A stretch of 64,000 nucleotides of DNA from contig OY755038.1 of NCBI GenBank assembly GCA_963576565.1, positions 12,477,756 through 12,541,755 of the forward strand. The letters are read 5' to 3'. This stretch comes from Aspidapion aeneum (Eukaryota > Arthropoda > Insecta > Coleoptera > Brentidae). The translations under genes and the position numbers were made by a program. The notes below the pieces were generated by a model that saw only the letters and a program-made list of their open reading frames with translations, was not told where the DNA came from and did not search any database. Shown in pieces: positions 12,801 through 21,516 of the stretch (its first letter is position 1; each line of letters begins with the position of its first letter).

Positions 12801-15800
12801 GGGTTATATGAAAGGACTAGCGCGACACTCAATTTTAACTCAGTTTTAACCCACTTCTAGACATCGGATCAACTTCAAATTTGGTACACACTTAAAACTC
12901 CGATGACAATACAATATATATAATATGTCCGATATCGTTCAAAATTGTTATGCAGGGACTTTTGGGGATGGGGATCAAGAATTTTTAATTAGATTTTTAA
13001 AATTGTGAAAGTAACGCCCCTCTCCCCCTTGGACAATTTTGACCATCTTGTACAGTCGGGGACTTTTTAAATTGCCACCCTGGAAAATAAAAAAAAATCC
13101 TACTTGAAATTCGGAAAAGTAGTTTGAACGAAAACAAAAAAATTGTGGACCTTACCTCTGTCTGTATACATACATAGTCAAAAATTTTTTTTTTTTAATT
13201 TCTTTAATTGATTAATTTTGACAGAAAAAAAATAAAACGGCAATTTAAAAAGTCCCCGACTGTACATATCCGATCAACACCAAAATTGTTGTGGACTTAT
13301 AGTTATTATAAGTTACAGTGCCAATACAATACAATATTATAATGCTTTAAAGTTGGCAACCCCTCACCCCTTTGAAGAGGGTGGAAGGGGACCATCTAAG
13401 TATGCCCGATTTTATTCAAAATTGGTATGTAGGGACTTTTGGGGATAGGGATCACGAATTTTTAATTCTATTTTTAAAATTGTGAAATTGACGCCGCCCT
13501 TGTCCCTCTTGTAAGTCAATTTTGACCTTGTACATATCCGATCAACATCAAATTTGGTATGGACTTATAGTTACAGGGACAATGCAATATTATAAAGCTC
13601 TAAAGTTGGAAACTCTCCACCTTTAAGGATAGTGGAGGGGTTTTCGGGGTTTAGGATCACGCACCATATTTTTTCTTATTTAATAAGCTTTCGAACAAGT
13701 TTTCACAAGTTGGGTATACCAGTTGCAAAAGAGGTTGGATGTTACTAACTTTTTACTTAACTTTTTTAATTAAATTATAAATTTTACTTAAAAGGATATT
13801 TTTTATTGTCTAAAAATGGCAAAAAAGTAAAGGTTAGCTTTTTTTAATATTTGACAGGAGTCAAAAAAAAGTAGTTTATCGTTTTTCTTTTTTGATAAGC
13901 TTTCGAGCAAGGTGCCACAAGTGGGGTTATCTAATTTGAAAAAAAAAGTTTTATGCGAGTAGACCCCTTTGCAGGGGGTCTATACAAAAAAATTTCGAAT
14001 AAAAATATTGCTCGTTACAAATCTTAGTCGAAGTACATTACATAGTGTGAACAGTTTTACTTCCATGGAGACATTTTGTGGAGAGTTCATTGGTGCTGAA
14101 AAATGTTAGCCTTTGGGTACACTAACTACACTTATTTTGATTTCAAAAGAATAAGTGGTTTTAAATATACAATCAAATTATATGCAATGTGACTATTTTT
14201 CAAGAACAACCCATGTATAGAGTGTCCCAAATTCGATGTTTTTGGGCGGTTTCACTTATTTCCAGGGGTATACCAAAAAGCAGCAAACATTAAATGCGAA
14301 TTTTGTTTTTATCAATATCCGATAAAAAATACTACCATTAGTAAGAATTTGAAAATTTTTTTTTTAGCCTGTGGAAATAAGACTCAAAAGGACAAAAAGA
14401 TGTCGGACAGTGTCTGTCGACGACGACGATGAAACAGAAAAAAAAGTGAAAAAACACAAGAAAACAAAATTCGAGGTAAGTAAAAAAATTGCCGAATTTT
14501 TATTGATTATTTGACAATGCTTGTGAATACTTAACGTAAAATTTCAAGCAGTTTTTAAGCTGTTTCAAAAATGTAATATTTTTTTGGTAATTAAATATGC
14601 CAAAAGTGTATATAAGTGAATCTCCTAAAAAATAGGGAATTCACTTTAGCTATGTATTTTATTAAAATCCACTAAGGTAAAATGTCCAAAATTGAGGACA
14701 AAACATCATAAAACTGTTAGTTTAAAATTCAATTGTAAAGCTAGAGCATTGAAATTTGGCACGGATTATAGGGACATAAATACCCTTTAATTAAGCGTTA
14801 CATTAAACATATATTAATTTATTTTCTTTCAAGAAATAAAAAAAAATATTTTTTTGAGAAATTTATGGTGTGGGTGTTGAGTAGAAAAAAATTTAATGTG
14901 GGCATGATTAAATTGTTTGTCTTTAAAACAAAAATTGCTGGACAGCTGTGACGTATACAGGGTCGGCGTTTAAATTACTAAATTTAAAAAATCTAAAAAA
15001 TGGAGAAAACTATGTGTATTTCTTAGACGTAACGATATTTAAAAAAAAATATATACCAAATTTTACGAAAAGAAAAAAAGAATTAGTTTGAACTGTTAAA
15101 ACTACAGGATGTTTTTAAAAATAAATAAAATTTTGATGATCATTTTAAGTAGTTTTTTAGCTCACACATATACTATACTATAGTAGTGTGAGCTATGGTT
15201 ATCCTAATTTTTTCGAGAAAAAAAAAGTAGCTCCGATTTCAAAAATTTTTATATATCTTTGCGTTTCAGATGATTTTGAAACTTTTTTGTTGCGCCGTCT
15301 GTCTGTATGTCTGTATGTCTGTCTGTAACGACCAACGCGCATAACTCAAAAACCGCTTGGCCGATTTTAATGAAATTTGGTACCTAGGCTGGATGTTGGG
15401 TCGAGATGGTCCCATTTAAAAATGAACGAAAACCACCGAACACAAACCAAATAAAAGGGTGGGGGTAGATTTTAAAAATTAGAGTTTATGTGAAAATATG
15501 GCTTGTGTGATATCAAACGAAAGGTAATTGAGTCTGGAGTTAAACAAAATACATTTTAATTTATTTAAAAGAAAGGGTGGGGGTATATTTCAAAAATTAG
15601 AGTTTAAGTGAAAATATGGCATGTGTGATATCAAACGAAAGGTAATTGAGTCCGGAGTTTAACAAAATACATTTTAGTTTTTGTTTTTTTAAGGGTGGGG
15701 GTAGATTTCAAAAATTTGAGATTAAGTCAAAACATGGCTTGTGTGGTATCAAACAAAAGGTAATTTAGTCTGTAGTTGAATAAAATATATTTCAGTTTTT

Positions 15801-18386
15801 AGTTATATTAGCTCACACGTACACTATAACTATAGTACCTAGTGTGAGCTTAGGGACCCATATATTGGCAGAGTATTTTTATGACGACGTTACAAATCAC
15901 TGTAGAAACCTTAAAATCAGCTCGTTACAACAATACTAGTACAGATTTTATTTACTTAAATAAAAAAATTTGGACAGAGTGTTAAAGAGTAACTACACAA
16001 TAAAGTTTTTTTGTAATTTATTATTTTAGTGCTGAAAATTAAAATAACTCTGGATATGTTAAATAAACATCTCGTTAAAATCACTATATTATCCTTTATA
16101 AACAATCTATCGTACTCTATTTTTAAAATAAGCGCTACATTATTACCATTTTCCGAACGTATATACTGGGCAACAACTACTTTGCTGTAATTTTTATTGT
16201 TTTTTTTCATTATTAGCTCACACTCAAAATTTTTTATATATCTTTGCGTTTCAGATGATTTTGAAACTTTTTTGTTGCGCCGTCTGTCTGTCTGTCTGTC
16301 TGTATGTCTGTCTGTAACGACCAACGCGCATAACTCAAAAACCGCTTGGCCGATTTTAATGAAATTTGGTACCTAGGCTGGGTCTTGGGTCGAGATGATC
16401 CCACATAAAAATAAACAAAATCCACCGAACACAAACCAAATAAAAGGGTGGGGATAGATTTCAAAAATTAGAGTTTATGTGAAAATATACCGTGTGATAT
16501 CAAACGAAAGGTAATTGAGTCTGGAGTTAAACAAAATACATTTTAATTTATTTAAAAAAAAGGGTGGGGGTTTTAAAAAATTAGAGTTTAAGTGAAAATA
16601 TGGCGTGTGTGATATCAAACGAAAGGTTATTGAGTCCGGAGTTTAACAAAATACATTTTAGTTTTTGTTTTTTTTAAGAGTGGGGGTAGATTTCAAAAAT
16701 TTGATTTTAAGTCACAACATGACTTGTGTGGTATCAAACAAAAGGTAATTTAGTCTGGAGTTAAATAAAATATATTTTATTTTTTAGTTATATTAGCTCA
16801 CACGTACACTATAACTATAGTACCTAGTGTGAGCTTAGGGGCCCATATATTGGCAGAGTATTTATTGTAGCTACTGCGTTAATAAGAAATTTGCAATGAA
16901 ACTTAACACAATTTGTCAGCTTACAACAGGCTATAACACAAAAATTTAAGTTTGGGTAATTTTGTAATATGCTATAAGATACAGGGTGATATTAAAAAAA
17001 TCATGTAAAAAGTAGTATTCTCAAACTTTTATTCATAACGGTTATGCAGTTTAAGATACCTTCTTAGTTTTACTACTCGTCATGAACGTCTTTTTAACGT
17101 GGGGTACACTGATTTACTTAGTTTTGCAATAGTAATAAATTACAGGGTGTTTCTTTTGTTAATATAGAACATTTTTTAAACACGTAAAATGTGTAATTTT
17201 TTTGCTTTGGCACTATTTAAGTTCATTAAGACATAAAAAAAATTAAGTGCACTAAGACAAAATTTTTTAAACAAAAGAAAAGTCGAAAAACGCGTACATG
17301 AATTACAGTAATAAGTGAAATTTTAAAGATTTTTAGCTCACACTACTACTATACTATAGTAGTGTGAGCTATGGTGATCCTACATTTTTCGAAAAAAAAA
17401 AGTTGCTCCGATTTAAAAAAATTTTATATTTCTTTGCGTTTCAGATGATTTTGAAACTTTTTTGTTGCGCCGTCTGTCTGTAACGACCAACGCGCATAAC
17501 TCAAAAACGGCTTGCCCGATTTGAATGAAATTTGGTACCTAGGCTGAGTTTTGGGTCGAGATGGTCCCATTTTAAAATTAACAAAATCCACCAAACGCAA
17601 GCCAAATAAAAGGGTGGGGGTGGATTAAAAAAATTAGAGTTTGTGTGAAAATATGGCATGTGTGATATCAAACGAAAGGTAATTGAGTCTGGAGTTCAAC
17701 AAAATACATTTTAATTTAAAAAAAATAGGAGGGGTAGATTTTAATAATTAAAGTTTAAGTCAAAGCTTGTGTGGTATCAAATAAAAGGTAATTGAGTGGA
17801 TTTGAATAAAATATATTTCAGTTTTTAATTATATTAGCTCACACGTACACTATAACTATAGTACCTAGTGTGAGCTTAGGTGTCCATATATTGGCAGAGT
17901 ATTTTTTGCTGTGACCCCATTATACAGTACCTTTAATGGGTAGAAAATTTACTTTTAAACAAAAGTTTTCCTTGGACTTTTTCTTCTAAAGCCAAAAATA
18001 CAATAGATATTAACTTTTTTCTAAACAAAGACAGCTTTCGATAGATTTAAAAACTACAGCCCATATCCCTTATGATTAGGAAAATTGTTAATAACTTCGT
18101 TATTTTTGACTTTAAGAGGACAAGTTATTTTATAACTTTTGTTTAGAGTCAAATTTCCTTTCTATTGGCGTTATTTTATACCGGGTTTCTAATTCATTTC
18201 TTCCTTTACTTGCGCTTTATTTCCTCCCCTTCCCAATAGTTTTTATATACATACTGTTATTATTTTTTTTAAATGTTTTATAATTACTCTATTTTTTTTA
18301 CTTTTCAGATAGAGCAAGAAAACTGGATCAAATCATTTAACAAAGAACTGGAAGAAGTTGAAAATTTTGAATTGGAAACTGTGTGA
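1..18386 (+). CDS. dmt: Sororin/Dalmatian-like cohesin protector, multi-exon, 5' end outside window
   Basis: Proposed join: 1-883, 2520-4937, 7457-8157, 8614-8747, 8812-8833, 14368-14475, 18309-18386; phases 1,1,0,2,0,0 are consistent and give about 1447 residues within the window, frame already open at base 1. Seen: the last 25 residues contain W-IKSF-N-KELEE-VE-NFEL, matching the C-terminal sororin domain (W, N, E-rich helix, F-[DE]-L). Upstream are F-x-G-F/FGF motifs (853-864, 3074-3085, 3545-3556, 4730-4738, 7891-7899), LRKIPE (LxxIxE, 3644-3661), KEN boxes (4184-4192, 7687-7695) and Lys-rich stretches. Known: sororin binds Pds5 through FGF motifs, opposes Wapl and is degraded via a KEN box; Drosophila Dalmatian is a long protein combining sororin and shugoshin/PP2A roles. 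Inference: this is the insect Dalmatian-type orthologue acting on chromatin-bound cohesin. Its length (human sororin is about 250 aa) favours the Dalmatian form. Alternative: another disordered chromatin protein, which the C-terminus makes unlikely. Confidence 0.78.
884..2519. other. Intron, AT-rich, with one small TIR element
   Basis: GTCAGT donor at 884 and a long pyrimidine tract ending TTTTAG at 2519. Apart from the MITE at 1241-1462 I see only AT-rich sequence. The short frames at 779-961 and 1043-1312 have intron-like composition and no family resemblance. Confidence 0.7.
1241..1462. mobile_element. Small MITE-like element with ~18-bp TIRs
   Basis: CGTAAAAAAGGTGTGAA at 1241-1257 is matched in reverse complement by TTCACACCTTTTTTACACG at 1444-1462 (one extra base). 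The 222-bp interior is AT-rich and non-coding. No target-site duplication is clear, so the family is unknown. Confidence 0.45.
2520..4937 (+). CDS. dmt: Sororin-like gene, large exon with SLiMs and a 40-residue repeat
   Basis: Acceptor TTTTAG/A at 2519/2520, donor AG/GTAATT at 4937/4938; 2418 nt, phase 1 to phase 1, about 806 residues. Disordered and Lys/Asn/Ser/Thr-rich. Visible motifs: TPRTLKIILE and TPKTLKIILS near the start; FEGF (3074-3085) and FKGF (3545-3556); LRKIPE (3644-3661), an exact LxxIxE of the kind that docks PP2A-B56; a strongly basic run around 3880-3960; KEN (4184-4192); FGF in CFGFEG (4730-4738). Two 120-nt direct repeats (4304-4423, 4424-4543) encode KEI.EN.NDMVTSRRP.REVVTQL followed by IEVVP. 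The reading beyond 4937 to a stop at 4987 is intron. Confidence 0.75.
4938..5336. repeat. Intron start and leader of the 142-bp satellite
   Basis: After the GTAATT donor, about 5101-5336 looks like decayed transposon sequence: a short hairpin (GGCAC..GTGCC, 5105-5117) and phrases such as TCTCAAACTTTGCACAG and CCTCCAAGTTTCATGG that resemble the core motif shared by many repeats in this window. No coding potential. Confidence 0.4.
5337..6880. repeat. 142-bp satellite array, ~10-11 monomers, dimeric higher-order pattern
   Basis: The landmark CCAGAMAYGCTA recurs at about 5368, 5510, 5652, 5793, 5935, 6076, 6218, 6360, 6502, 6644 and 6786, a period of 141-142 bp. In the middle of the array two monomer types alternate: type A (CCGACTTCCAGAAATG, GTTGAGCTTTGGCAG) at 5652, 5935 and 6218, and type B (CTTCCAGACATG, GCTGAGCTTTG.AAG) at 5793 and 6076. 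This gives a ~283-bp higher-order unit. It sits within the sororin-gene intron 4938-7456. Confidence 0.9.
6897..7276. repeat. 380-bp foldback (inverted repeat) element in intron
   Basis: Arms of about 130 bp: AAATGATAACAAAAACATTT from 6897 and its reverse complement ending at 7276; each arm reaches AAACTAGTAAGAACC (7145 side) / GGTTCTTACTAGTTT (7012-7026). The spacer (about 7027-7144) has its own weaker inverted pair (AAACTTGGCTATTACGGC / GCTGTAATAGCAAAGTTT). Non-coding; transcription of the host gene would make a long hairpin RNA. Confidence 0.88.
7457..8157 (+). CDS. dmt: Sororin-like gene, exon with FGF motif and KEN box
   Basis: Acceptor TTGTAATAG/GA at 7456/7457, donor AAG/GTAAGA at 8157/8158; phase 1 to 0, about 234 residues. 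It begins GSPWRLELKTLRQNPYF.., a compact block more ordered-looking than the preceding exon, with NTLPRLDQ. It then carries EKENLTNQRPSL (KEN at 7687-7695), SYFGFDENSP (FGF at 7891-7899), a basic run LLKKYKSRKKRLQEKQVKF, and ends TDAEELFDDK. Known: sororin uses an FGF motif for Pds5 and a KEN box for APC/C-Cdh1. A frame starting at 7294 upstream is intronic. Base composition is less AT-rich than in exon 2. Confidence 0.8.
8614..8747 (+). CDS. dmt: Sororin-like gene, exon 4 copy 1
   Basis: Acceptor TGTGTGACAG/GGG at 8613/8614, donor AGAAG/GTAAGC at 8747/8748; 134 nt, entered in phase 0, left in phase 2. It reads GNEEITSAKKLKEVTRVFG.. and ..GGAASEILGLLQNYR, continuing ..EELFDDK from exon 3. Helix-like and clearly coding in one frame only. 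Because 134 is not a multiple of three, direct splicing to the exon at 14368 (phase 0) would hit a stop (AGC CTG TGG AAA TAA); another phase-2-to-0 exon is needed, for which 8812-8833 is a candidate. Confidence 0.72.
8812..8833 (+). CDS. Candidate 22-nt microexon, copy 1
   Basis: A 64-nt intron (GTAAGC...TTTTCCCAG, 8748-8811) with a good pyrimidine tract precedes it. Read in phase 2 it gives R-RGEFNFG and then joins exon 14368 in frame (..FNFG/PVEIRLKRT). The proposed donor, GGG/GTTATT at 8834, is weak. Without that donor the frame ends at TAG (8857 region), giving an alternative short C-terminus ..RRGEFNFGVIFLGYL. The length (22 nt, 1 mod 3) exactly repairs the phase; this is inference. Confidence 0.38.
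9362..9495 (+). CDS. dmt: Sororin-like gene, exon 4 copy 2 (duplicated exon)
   Basis: Identical in layout to 8614-8747: same acceptor, same 134 nt, same GTAAGC donor. One visible residue change (Ala to Pro in RRGGA[A/P]S). Spliced directly after copy 1 (phase 2) it would be out of frame and stop within about a dozen codons, so the two copies cannot be joined head to tail unless the 22-nt piece lies between them. It could be an alternative exon, an included second cassette, or an unused copy. Confidence 0.6.
9562..9583 (+). CDS. Candidate 22-nt microexon, copy 2
   Basis: Same 22 nt as at 8812-8833 after a 66-nt intron ending TGTCTTCCCAG (9561). Exon 4 plus microexon is 156 nt, so each cassette is 52 codons and phase-neutral. 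The weak GTTATT donor is shared. Confidence 0.33.
10194..10457 (+). pseudogene. Harbinger transposase, N-terminal fragment
   Basis: ATG at 10194. The reading KGRIWVKAWIVRR, then LLGELAAEDPESYKNHLRV and HFDILLECVTPRI is the characteristic N-terminal region of HARBI1-like DDE transposases (RRWW.RPWL..R...LL.EL..EDPESY.NFLRM). It is broken after ..TPRII at about 10457 by the HINE inserted at 10459. The transposase would cut and paste the element in the nucleus; this copy cannot, since the DDE core is absent. Confidence 0.82.
10459..11165 (-). mobile_element. HINE (Helentron-like non-autonomous) copy B, inside Harbinger
   Basis: Reverse orientation relative to the other copies: it starts TACTCTGCCAATATATGGGC, then the hairpin AGCTCACAC...GTGTGAGCT, imperfect ~125-bp internal repeats (GTGTGATATCAAACGAAAGG on the other strand), the GTCT microsatellite and core motif, and a terminal hairpin ending GTGTGAGCT at 11165. 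The transposase frame resumes on the far side (KMDTHMRD..) if no bases were duplicated, i.e. a TSD-less insertion between two Ts. Confidence 0.8.
11167..11298 (+). pseudogene. Harbinger transposase, second fragment
   Basis: Reads KMDTHMRDALTPKLKLEVTL then RYLATEDSFASLQFLYRLP, directly continuing the fragment ending at 10457 (family pattern: ..KQDTNMREAI.P..RLAVTLRFLATGDS..SL...FR..). It stops at TAA 11296-11298, where sequence from the oppositely oriented second ORF begins, implying an internal deletion that removed the DDE catalytic region. Confidence 0.8.
11303..11395 (-). pseudogene. Harbinger second protein, MADF/Myb-SANT-like fragment
   Basis: On the minus strand, starting at 11395: SAELTIQFLEGYECFPCLWD then VHSSSYKNKGIN, matching the MADF/SANT-like pattern (F.E.Y....CLW....Y.NK..R). 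Harbinger elements commonly encode such a DNA-binding partner convergent to the transposase; here only about 31 residues remain between the deletion junction and the HINE at 11401. Confidence 0.62.
11401..12151 (+). mobile_element. HINE copy A, full length, inside Harbinger
   Basis: Order: TAGCTCACAC + hairpin partner GTGTGAGCT (11401-11437); TTTTTTCGAGAAAAAAAA; a GTCT/GTMT microsatellite (about 11540-11600); core CAACGCGCATAACTCAAAA..CCGATTTTAATGAAATTTGG (about 11610-11655); about three ~120-bp internal repeats (GGGTGGGGGTAGATTTCAAA...GTGTGATATCAAACGAAAGG); a second hairpin AGCTCACAC...GTGTGAGCT (12086-12126); tail GGCCCATATATTGGCAGAGT. Flanked by T-rich DNA, no TSD. This matches the layout of Helentron-associated elements (HINE/DINE-like): subterminal inverted repeats, GTCY microsatellite, 3' hairpin, TT target. 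The long minus frame over the microsatellite is spurious. Confidence 0.82.
12554..12746. mobile_element. hAT MITE, CAGTGGCGTATATA family, with 8-bp TSD
   Basis: TIRs CAGTGGCGTATATA / TATATACGCCACTG; exact 8-bp duplication GTGATGGC at 12546-12553 and 12747-12754, diagnostic of hAT. The 193-bp interior is non-coding with G9 and C13 tracts and GGGCCCCCCC repeats. Related copies: 36586-36759, 48611-48994 and a remnant at 33143-33212. Confidence 0.93.
12850..13660. repeat. Degenerate ~280-bp tandem repeats in intron
   Basis: Three units each with YCGATCAACWTCAAATTTGGT, GGGGATNNNGATCANGAATT TTTAA and TTGTGAAANTNACGCC (about 12855, 13266 and 13540 starts), interrupted by the mariner-type MITE at 13053-13262. 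The phrase TCAACTTCAAATTTGGTAC is another version of the core motif found across the window. Confidence 0.6.
13053..13262. mobile_element. Tc1/mariner-type MITE, 210 bp, TA target site
   Basis: TIRs CAGTCGGGGACTTTTTAAAT / ATTTAAAAAGTCCCCGACTG flanked by TA at 13051-13052 and 13263-13264. Two further copies of exactly 210 bp lie at 59101-59310 and 59486-59695. Non-coding. Confidence 0.88.
13665..14367. other. Intron remainder
   Basis: AT-rich. Contains ATAAGCTTTCGARCAAG twice (about 13685 and 13900) and GCGAGTAGACCCCTTTGCAGGGGGTCTA (13956 region, an inverted GACCCC..GGGGTC pair); related pieces occur inverted near 35490-35620. Ends in the T-rich acceptor at 14367. No coding sequence seen. Confidence 0.5.
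14368..14475 (+). CDS. dmt: Sororin-like gene, penultimate exon
   Basis: Acceptor TTTTTTTTTAG/CCT, donor GAG/GTAAGT at 14475/14476; 108 nt, phase 0 to 0. Reads PVEIRLKRTKRCRTVSVDDDD then ETEKKVKKHKKTKFE: a basic linker with RCRTVSV, a plausible phosphorylation site, and a DDDD acidic patch. Both other frames contain stops. It joins the sororin-domain exon without phase change. Confidence 0.75.
15158..15876 (+). mobile_element. HINE copy C
   Basis: Full-length: left hairpin from TAGCTCACAC (15158), GTCT/GTAT microsatellite (15297-15325), core, internal repeats, right hairpin, tail TATTGGCAGAGTAT. T-rich flanks, no TSD. Lies in the intron between 14475 and 18309. Confidence 0.85.
16214..16861 (+). 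mobile_element. HINE copy D, left hairpin deleted
   Basis: Begins TAGCTCACACTC and jumps directly to AAAATTTTTTATATATC, lacking the second half of the left hairpin and the poly-A-like spacer (about 65 bp missing). The remainder, including microsatellite, core and right hairpin, is intact. Confidence 0.85.
16862..17333. other. Intron spacer between HINE copies
   Basis: AT-rich with ACAGGGTGATATT (16982) and ACAGGGTGTTTC (17143), the kind of terminal sequence seen on several elements here; no complete element or gene resolved. Confidence 0.4.
17334..17902 (+). mobile_element. HINE copy E, short
   Basis: Left hairpin 17334-17370, only one GTCTGTCTG block (microsatellite contracted), core, two internal repeats instead of three or more, right hairpin and tail TATTGGCAGAGTAT. 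Shows that the internal repeat number varies among copies. Confidence 0.85.
17903..18308. other. Intron 3' end
   Basis: No gene seen. T-rich run and TTTTACTTTTCAG acceptor at 18308. Confidence 0.6.
18309..18386 (+). CDS. dmt: Sororin-like gene, terminal exon with sororin domain
   Basis: Acceptor CTTTTCAG/ATA at 18308/18309, stop TGA 18384-18386; 25 residues. WIKSFNKELEEVENFELETV carries the invariant Trp, Asn, Glu cluster and F-E-L of the vertebrate sororin C-terminus (pattern W...xN.EFE.AE.FDLLVE). This is the strongest evidence for the gene's identity. No clean AATAAA follows within 200 bp; T-rich sequence and TTTTATTTATTTTTATT occur at 18440-18460. Confidence 0.82.
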   Translation: MEQENWIKSFNKELEEVENFELETV

Positions 18387-19444
18387 CATATATAAGTGGC
18401 CATAATGTTATGTTAGTGCCTGTAAGTTTTGTATTGTAATTTTATTTATTTTTATTCGTGTTTTTGAAAAGCTTTAATTTCGTCTTGTGTAGAATAATAG
18501 AAATATAGAATGTACCTATAAATTTTACTACTACTACTACTACTACTACCTTTATTTTTACATTAGTCGTGATTGGTGTGAAGGGGAAAGTGAAAGGTTA
18601 TTATCATAGAAATAGAAAAAGGAATAGAACACTTGTCAAACCTGCGGAAATGGGAAGAAATTGAAATACGCCATTTTTTCACAGAATGAGGCAACTGACA
18701 GACACGATTTAAGAGGCCTCGGCAATAAACTAAACTCGTGGTAAAACATATGAAGCCACTGATTTCAATTGAAGATATTTGACAGAGCCAAGGCCAACAC
18801 AAAAATAGAGGCCACGACCCTGAAAAAATCAGCTGTTCTCCCGGGGCTGATTTTTACATTGGTTCTTATGGGAGGTCAGACGTTTTTTTATGATATTTTC
18901 AAAATGGCACTTCAGATTTCGGCGAAATTTCAGGGAAATATTCTCAGATCCCATCCCCATATTCCACCAAACTTTTGTAAGGATGCAGAAGATTAAAAGG
19001 TTAAAATCTTCAAAATTTAGCATTCCTTATTTTGAATTCAAATTACCCGCCATGTACCGCATGCCAACTGTTATATTTGACATATATTTGACTTTGTCAT
19101 CTGTGTTTGTCAAATTCGCTTCTGTTTTAAATTTAATTTTAGTGTGAGCTTATGAAGCGGCTCTAAAAAATTAAGGATTACTATACATTTAAAAATAATT
19201 GTTCTTCAAGAATATAGTAAAAACAATCTTAAAACCGGCTTTATTTTTTTTAAAATCAAATATTCTTGAACCGTCATTCCAACTTCAATATTTTAAAGAC
19301 AATCAGCAGCCCCGGATGTGACGTCAACAAAGTGGAGGATCGTGGCCCGTCCGTTTTGATAGCCCTGGGTAAACAGCTGTTAACTGTCAAAAAGTTATCT
19401 CACAAATTATGATATGGAGTTTATGCTTGTTAACTTTCATGAAA
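18387..19444. other. 3' flank of sororin-like gene; (CTA)n microsatellite
   Basis: A CTA/TAC triplet run at 18526-18550. The following 600 bp has moderate GC and no recognised element. Small frames on both strands (18563-18802, 18769-18996, 18829-19147) overlap one another and match nothing I know. Confidence 0.5.
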
Positions 19445-19625
19445 ATCCGTTCAGCGGTTTAAGAGCTACCGTGTTACGGTATACACACACACACACACGA
19501 TATTGCTAGGATAGGTCAAAATACACCCAAATAACATATTTTCGGCGTTATCTCAACAAAAAAAAAATCGTCGAAAACAATACCTTCTCTAGCCATTGCG
19601 GCGCTTGCTAGGAAGGTAAAACTAG
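19445..19625. mobile_element. Second HINE/Helitron-like family, 3' part
   Basis: Core CGTTCAGCGGTTTAAGAGCT, an (AC)n run at 19484-19499, ATAACATATTTTCGGCGTTATC and a terminal hairpin CTAGCCATTGCGGCGCTTGCTAG followed by GAAGGTAAAA. The same tail occurs at 34530-34672 and, inverted and broken by another element, at about 44105-44165 plus 44662-44800. Confidence 0.55.
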
Positions 19626-19790
19626 ACAGTTAGCACAATGGACTACTTTTTAAGTGATGAGTAGCAGTCTGAATTATAGTAAATAGCTTCATTTTGTCAA
19701 GACGCCCTAATTTTTCCTCTGGGAAAATTGTTGAAGCTGATTCCTAACGGAGTGCGCAGGCGCCGACCTCTTTTGCGCGTCGGAATGACT

Positions 19791-20814
19791 CAACGATTAT
19801 AAACACACAGGATTGCCTATTTGCTCGAATCTTTTAGCGGTAGGCGGCGCCTTGCTTACGTCACTAGTGGACCTCTGCTCAGCGCGCTTCATTTAATACA
19901 CATTGCATTCGTGAGTTTTTCCCGCTTTTTTCTTGCTTATTTGCAAACAAATTTTTTATTCGTGTTAGTAAATATACTTAATAATTTCATTTATTCAAAA
20001 CAAATGATTTGATAAATCAAGAGTTTGCTCTGAGAGCTGAATTTTCCTACCAGACGATATGTTGGAGTTTCTTTTTTAAATAGTTGAAAGTTTTAGAATA
20101 GAAAATTGCAATATTTATTATATTATTATATCAAAAACCAGTCAGTTTTTGGAGAAAACAGCCAAATAAGATGTGTTTTTCAACTTCTTATGCTTTAAAT
20201 CAATAGATTTTCATAAGTTTTTTTTCAAATGATTTACATTGTTTGTGTTATGAGTTGTTTTTATCCCACCCAGCGCCCGTTTTCACTCCTTCTTCTGTAA
20301 CATGTTTCAGAAAACTTCTATAAAGAGACTAAAAAAACTTAAGAAAAAAACTGAAACTAAACTTGGAGAAACTGTCTACAAAATAAATTTTCCAAAAATC
20401 AGTTTAATAAAAGAAGTACTTTTGCGGCATAATTACCAATTTTCGTCAATGTGATTACTTTAATGAGCAATGAGTTTCCAAAAATGCAAAAAAAAATAAA
20501 AGTTTGGTTATATTTCTACACTGAAAGAGGGAACACAAAGCTTTTATTTCAACAATAAATTAATGTGCTTTCTTTATATCAATTCACTTATTTTACATTT
20601 CTAAAGGTTTATTTACCAATCACACCGTCAAATTAATGAAAAAACGCAAAAAAACGGAGATAAAAACGTCAAAAACACCTTAAAATCACACAAACTCTCA
20701 ATACAAACAAAGCAACTGGTCCGCTGGTAACGTAGGCAGACACTGTTCGTCTCGCTGAGCGACGCTAACATTAGTTAAATGGAAATAAGCAATCCTATGT
20801 GTTTATAATCGTTG
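19791..20814. mobile_element. 1-kb DNA element with ~26-bp TIRs
   Basis: CAACGATTATAAACACACAG (19791) and CTATGTGTTTATAATCGTTG (to 20814); TIRs continue to GGATTGC. ATGACT occurs just left (19785-19790) and three bases right (20818-20823), a possible imperfect TSD. Interior non-coding, with GC-rich subterminal blocks. Superfamily unknown. Confidence 0.7.
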
Positions 20815-21343
20815 GGCATGACTAAACCTTAAAACCATGTTGCCATTCGTTTTAAACATATTTTTTAAGCCTCGTAAAAAGAGTTTTTCAGACGAATTTA
20901 AAAGATCACCTAGGCACATTGTCTTTATTTGAAAACGAAACTAGATAGGATAGCGCGCACTTTTACCAAAGACATACTTTAACCAACACGTGGCAACGCT
21001 GTATTTTCAACTTGAGGCAGTGTACCTCTCAGTGTCGTTATTCTTGAAATCTCCCCGAGCGAGTACTCCTCGAAATTAGAGCGAAAGTGGGCGTTTCTCT
21101 CCCAATCCCAAACGTGTGACATTTTGGCGACTTTTCACCGGGGAGATCTCGATAGGTGCCGACGTGGTGACTTTTGTCAAAAACTCTGAGATAACCTAGA
21201 AAATGTTGTTTTGGTTACGTGTGGGTTTTGTTTTTTTAAAGTCTTTTCCCTGTGTTTTGTAAATGTTTATTTTTTGGCCTCCATTACAGGCTTTTCCTTG
21301 ATAAACTCCACCATTAAATCTTTTTGGGCTAAATATATTTTTT
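20815..21343. other. Spacer with CCCCGAG-rich block
   Basis: ATTCTTGAAATCTCCCCGAG with GAGTACTC (21035-21070) is nearly reverse-complementary to GAGTACTCACTCGGGGAGAT TTCAAGAAT at 23190-23220, suggesting two halves of one disrupted element around the HINE and the tandem duplication between. No gene. Confidence 0.45.
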
Positions 21344-21477
21344 TAGCTCACACTACTACTATAAGTAGTGTGAGCTATGGTGATCCTAATTTTTTCGAGA
21401 AAAAAAAAGTTGCTCCGATTTCAAAATTTTTTATATATCTTTGCGTTTCAGATGATTTTGAAACTTTTTTGTTTTGC

Positions 21478-21516
<39 letters not shown>

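Noticed and set aside
18769..19147. Overlapping frames on both strands near the sororin gene end
   Set aside because: Mutual shadows without recognised domain, splice context or codon bias.
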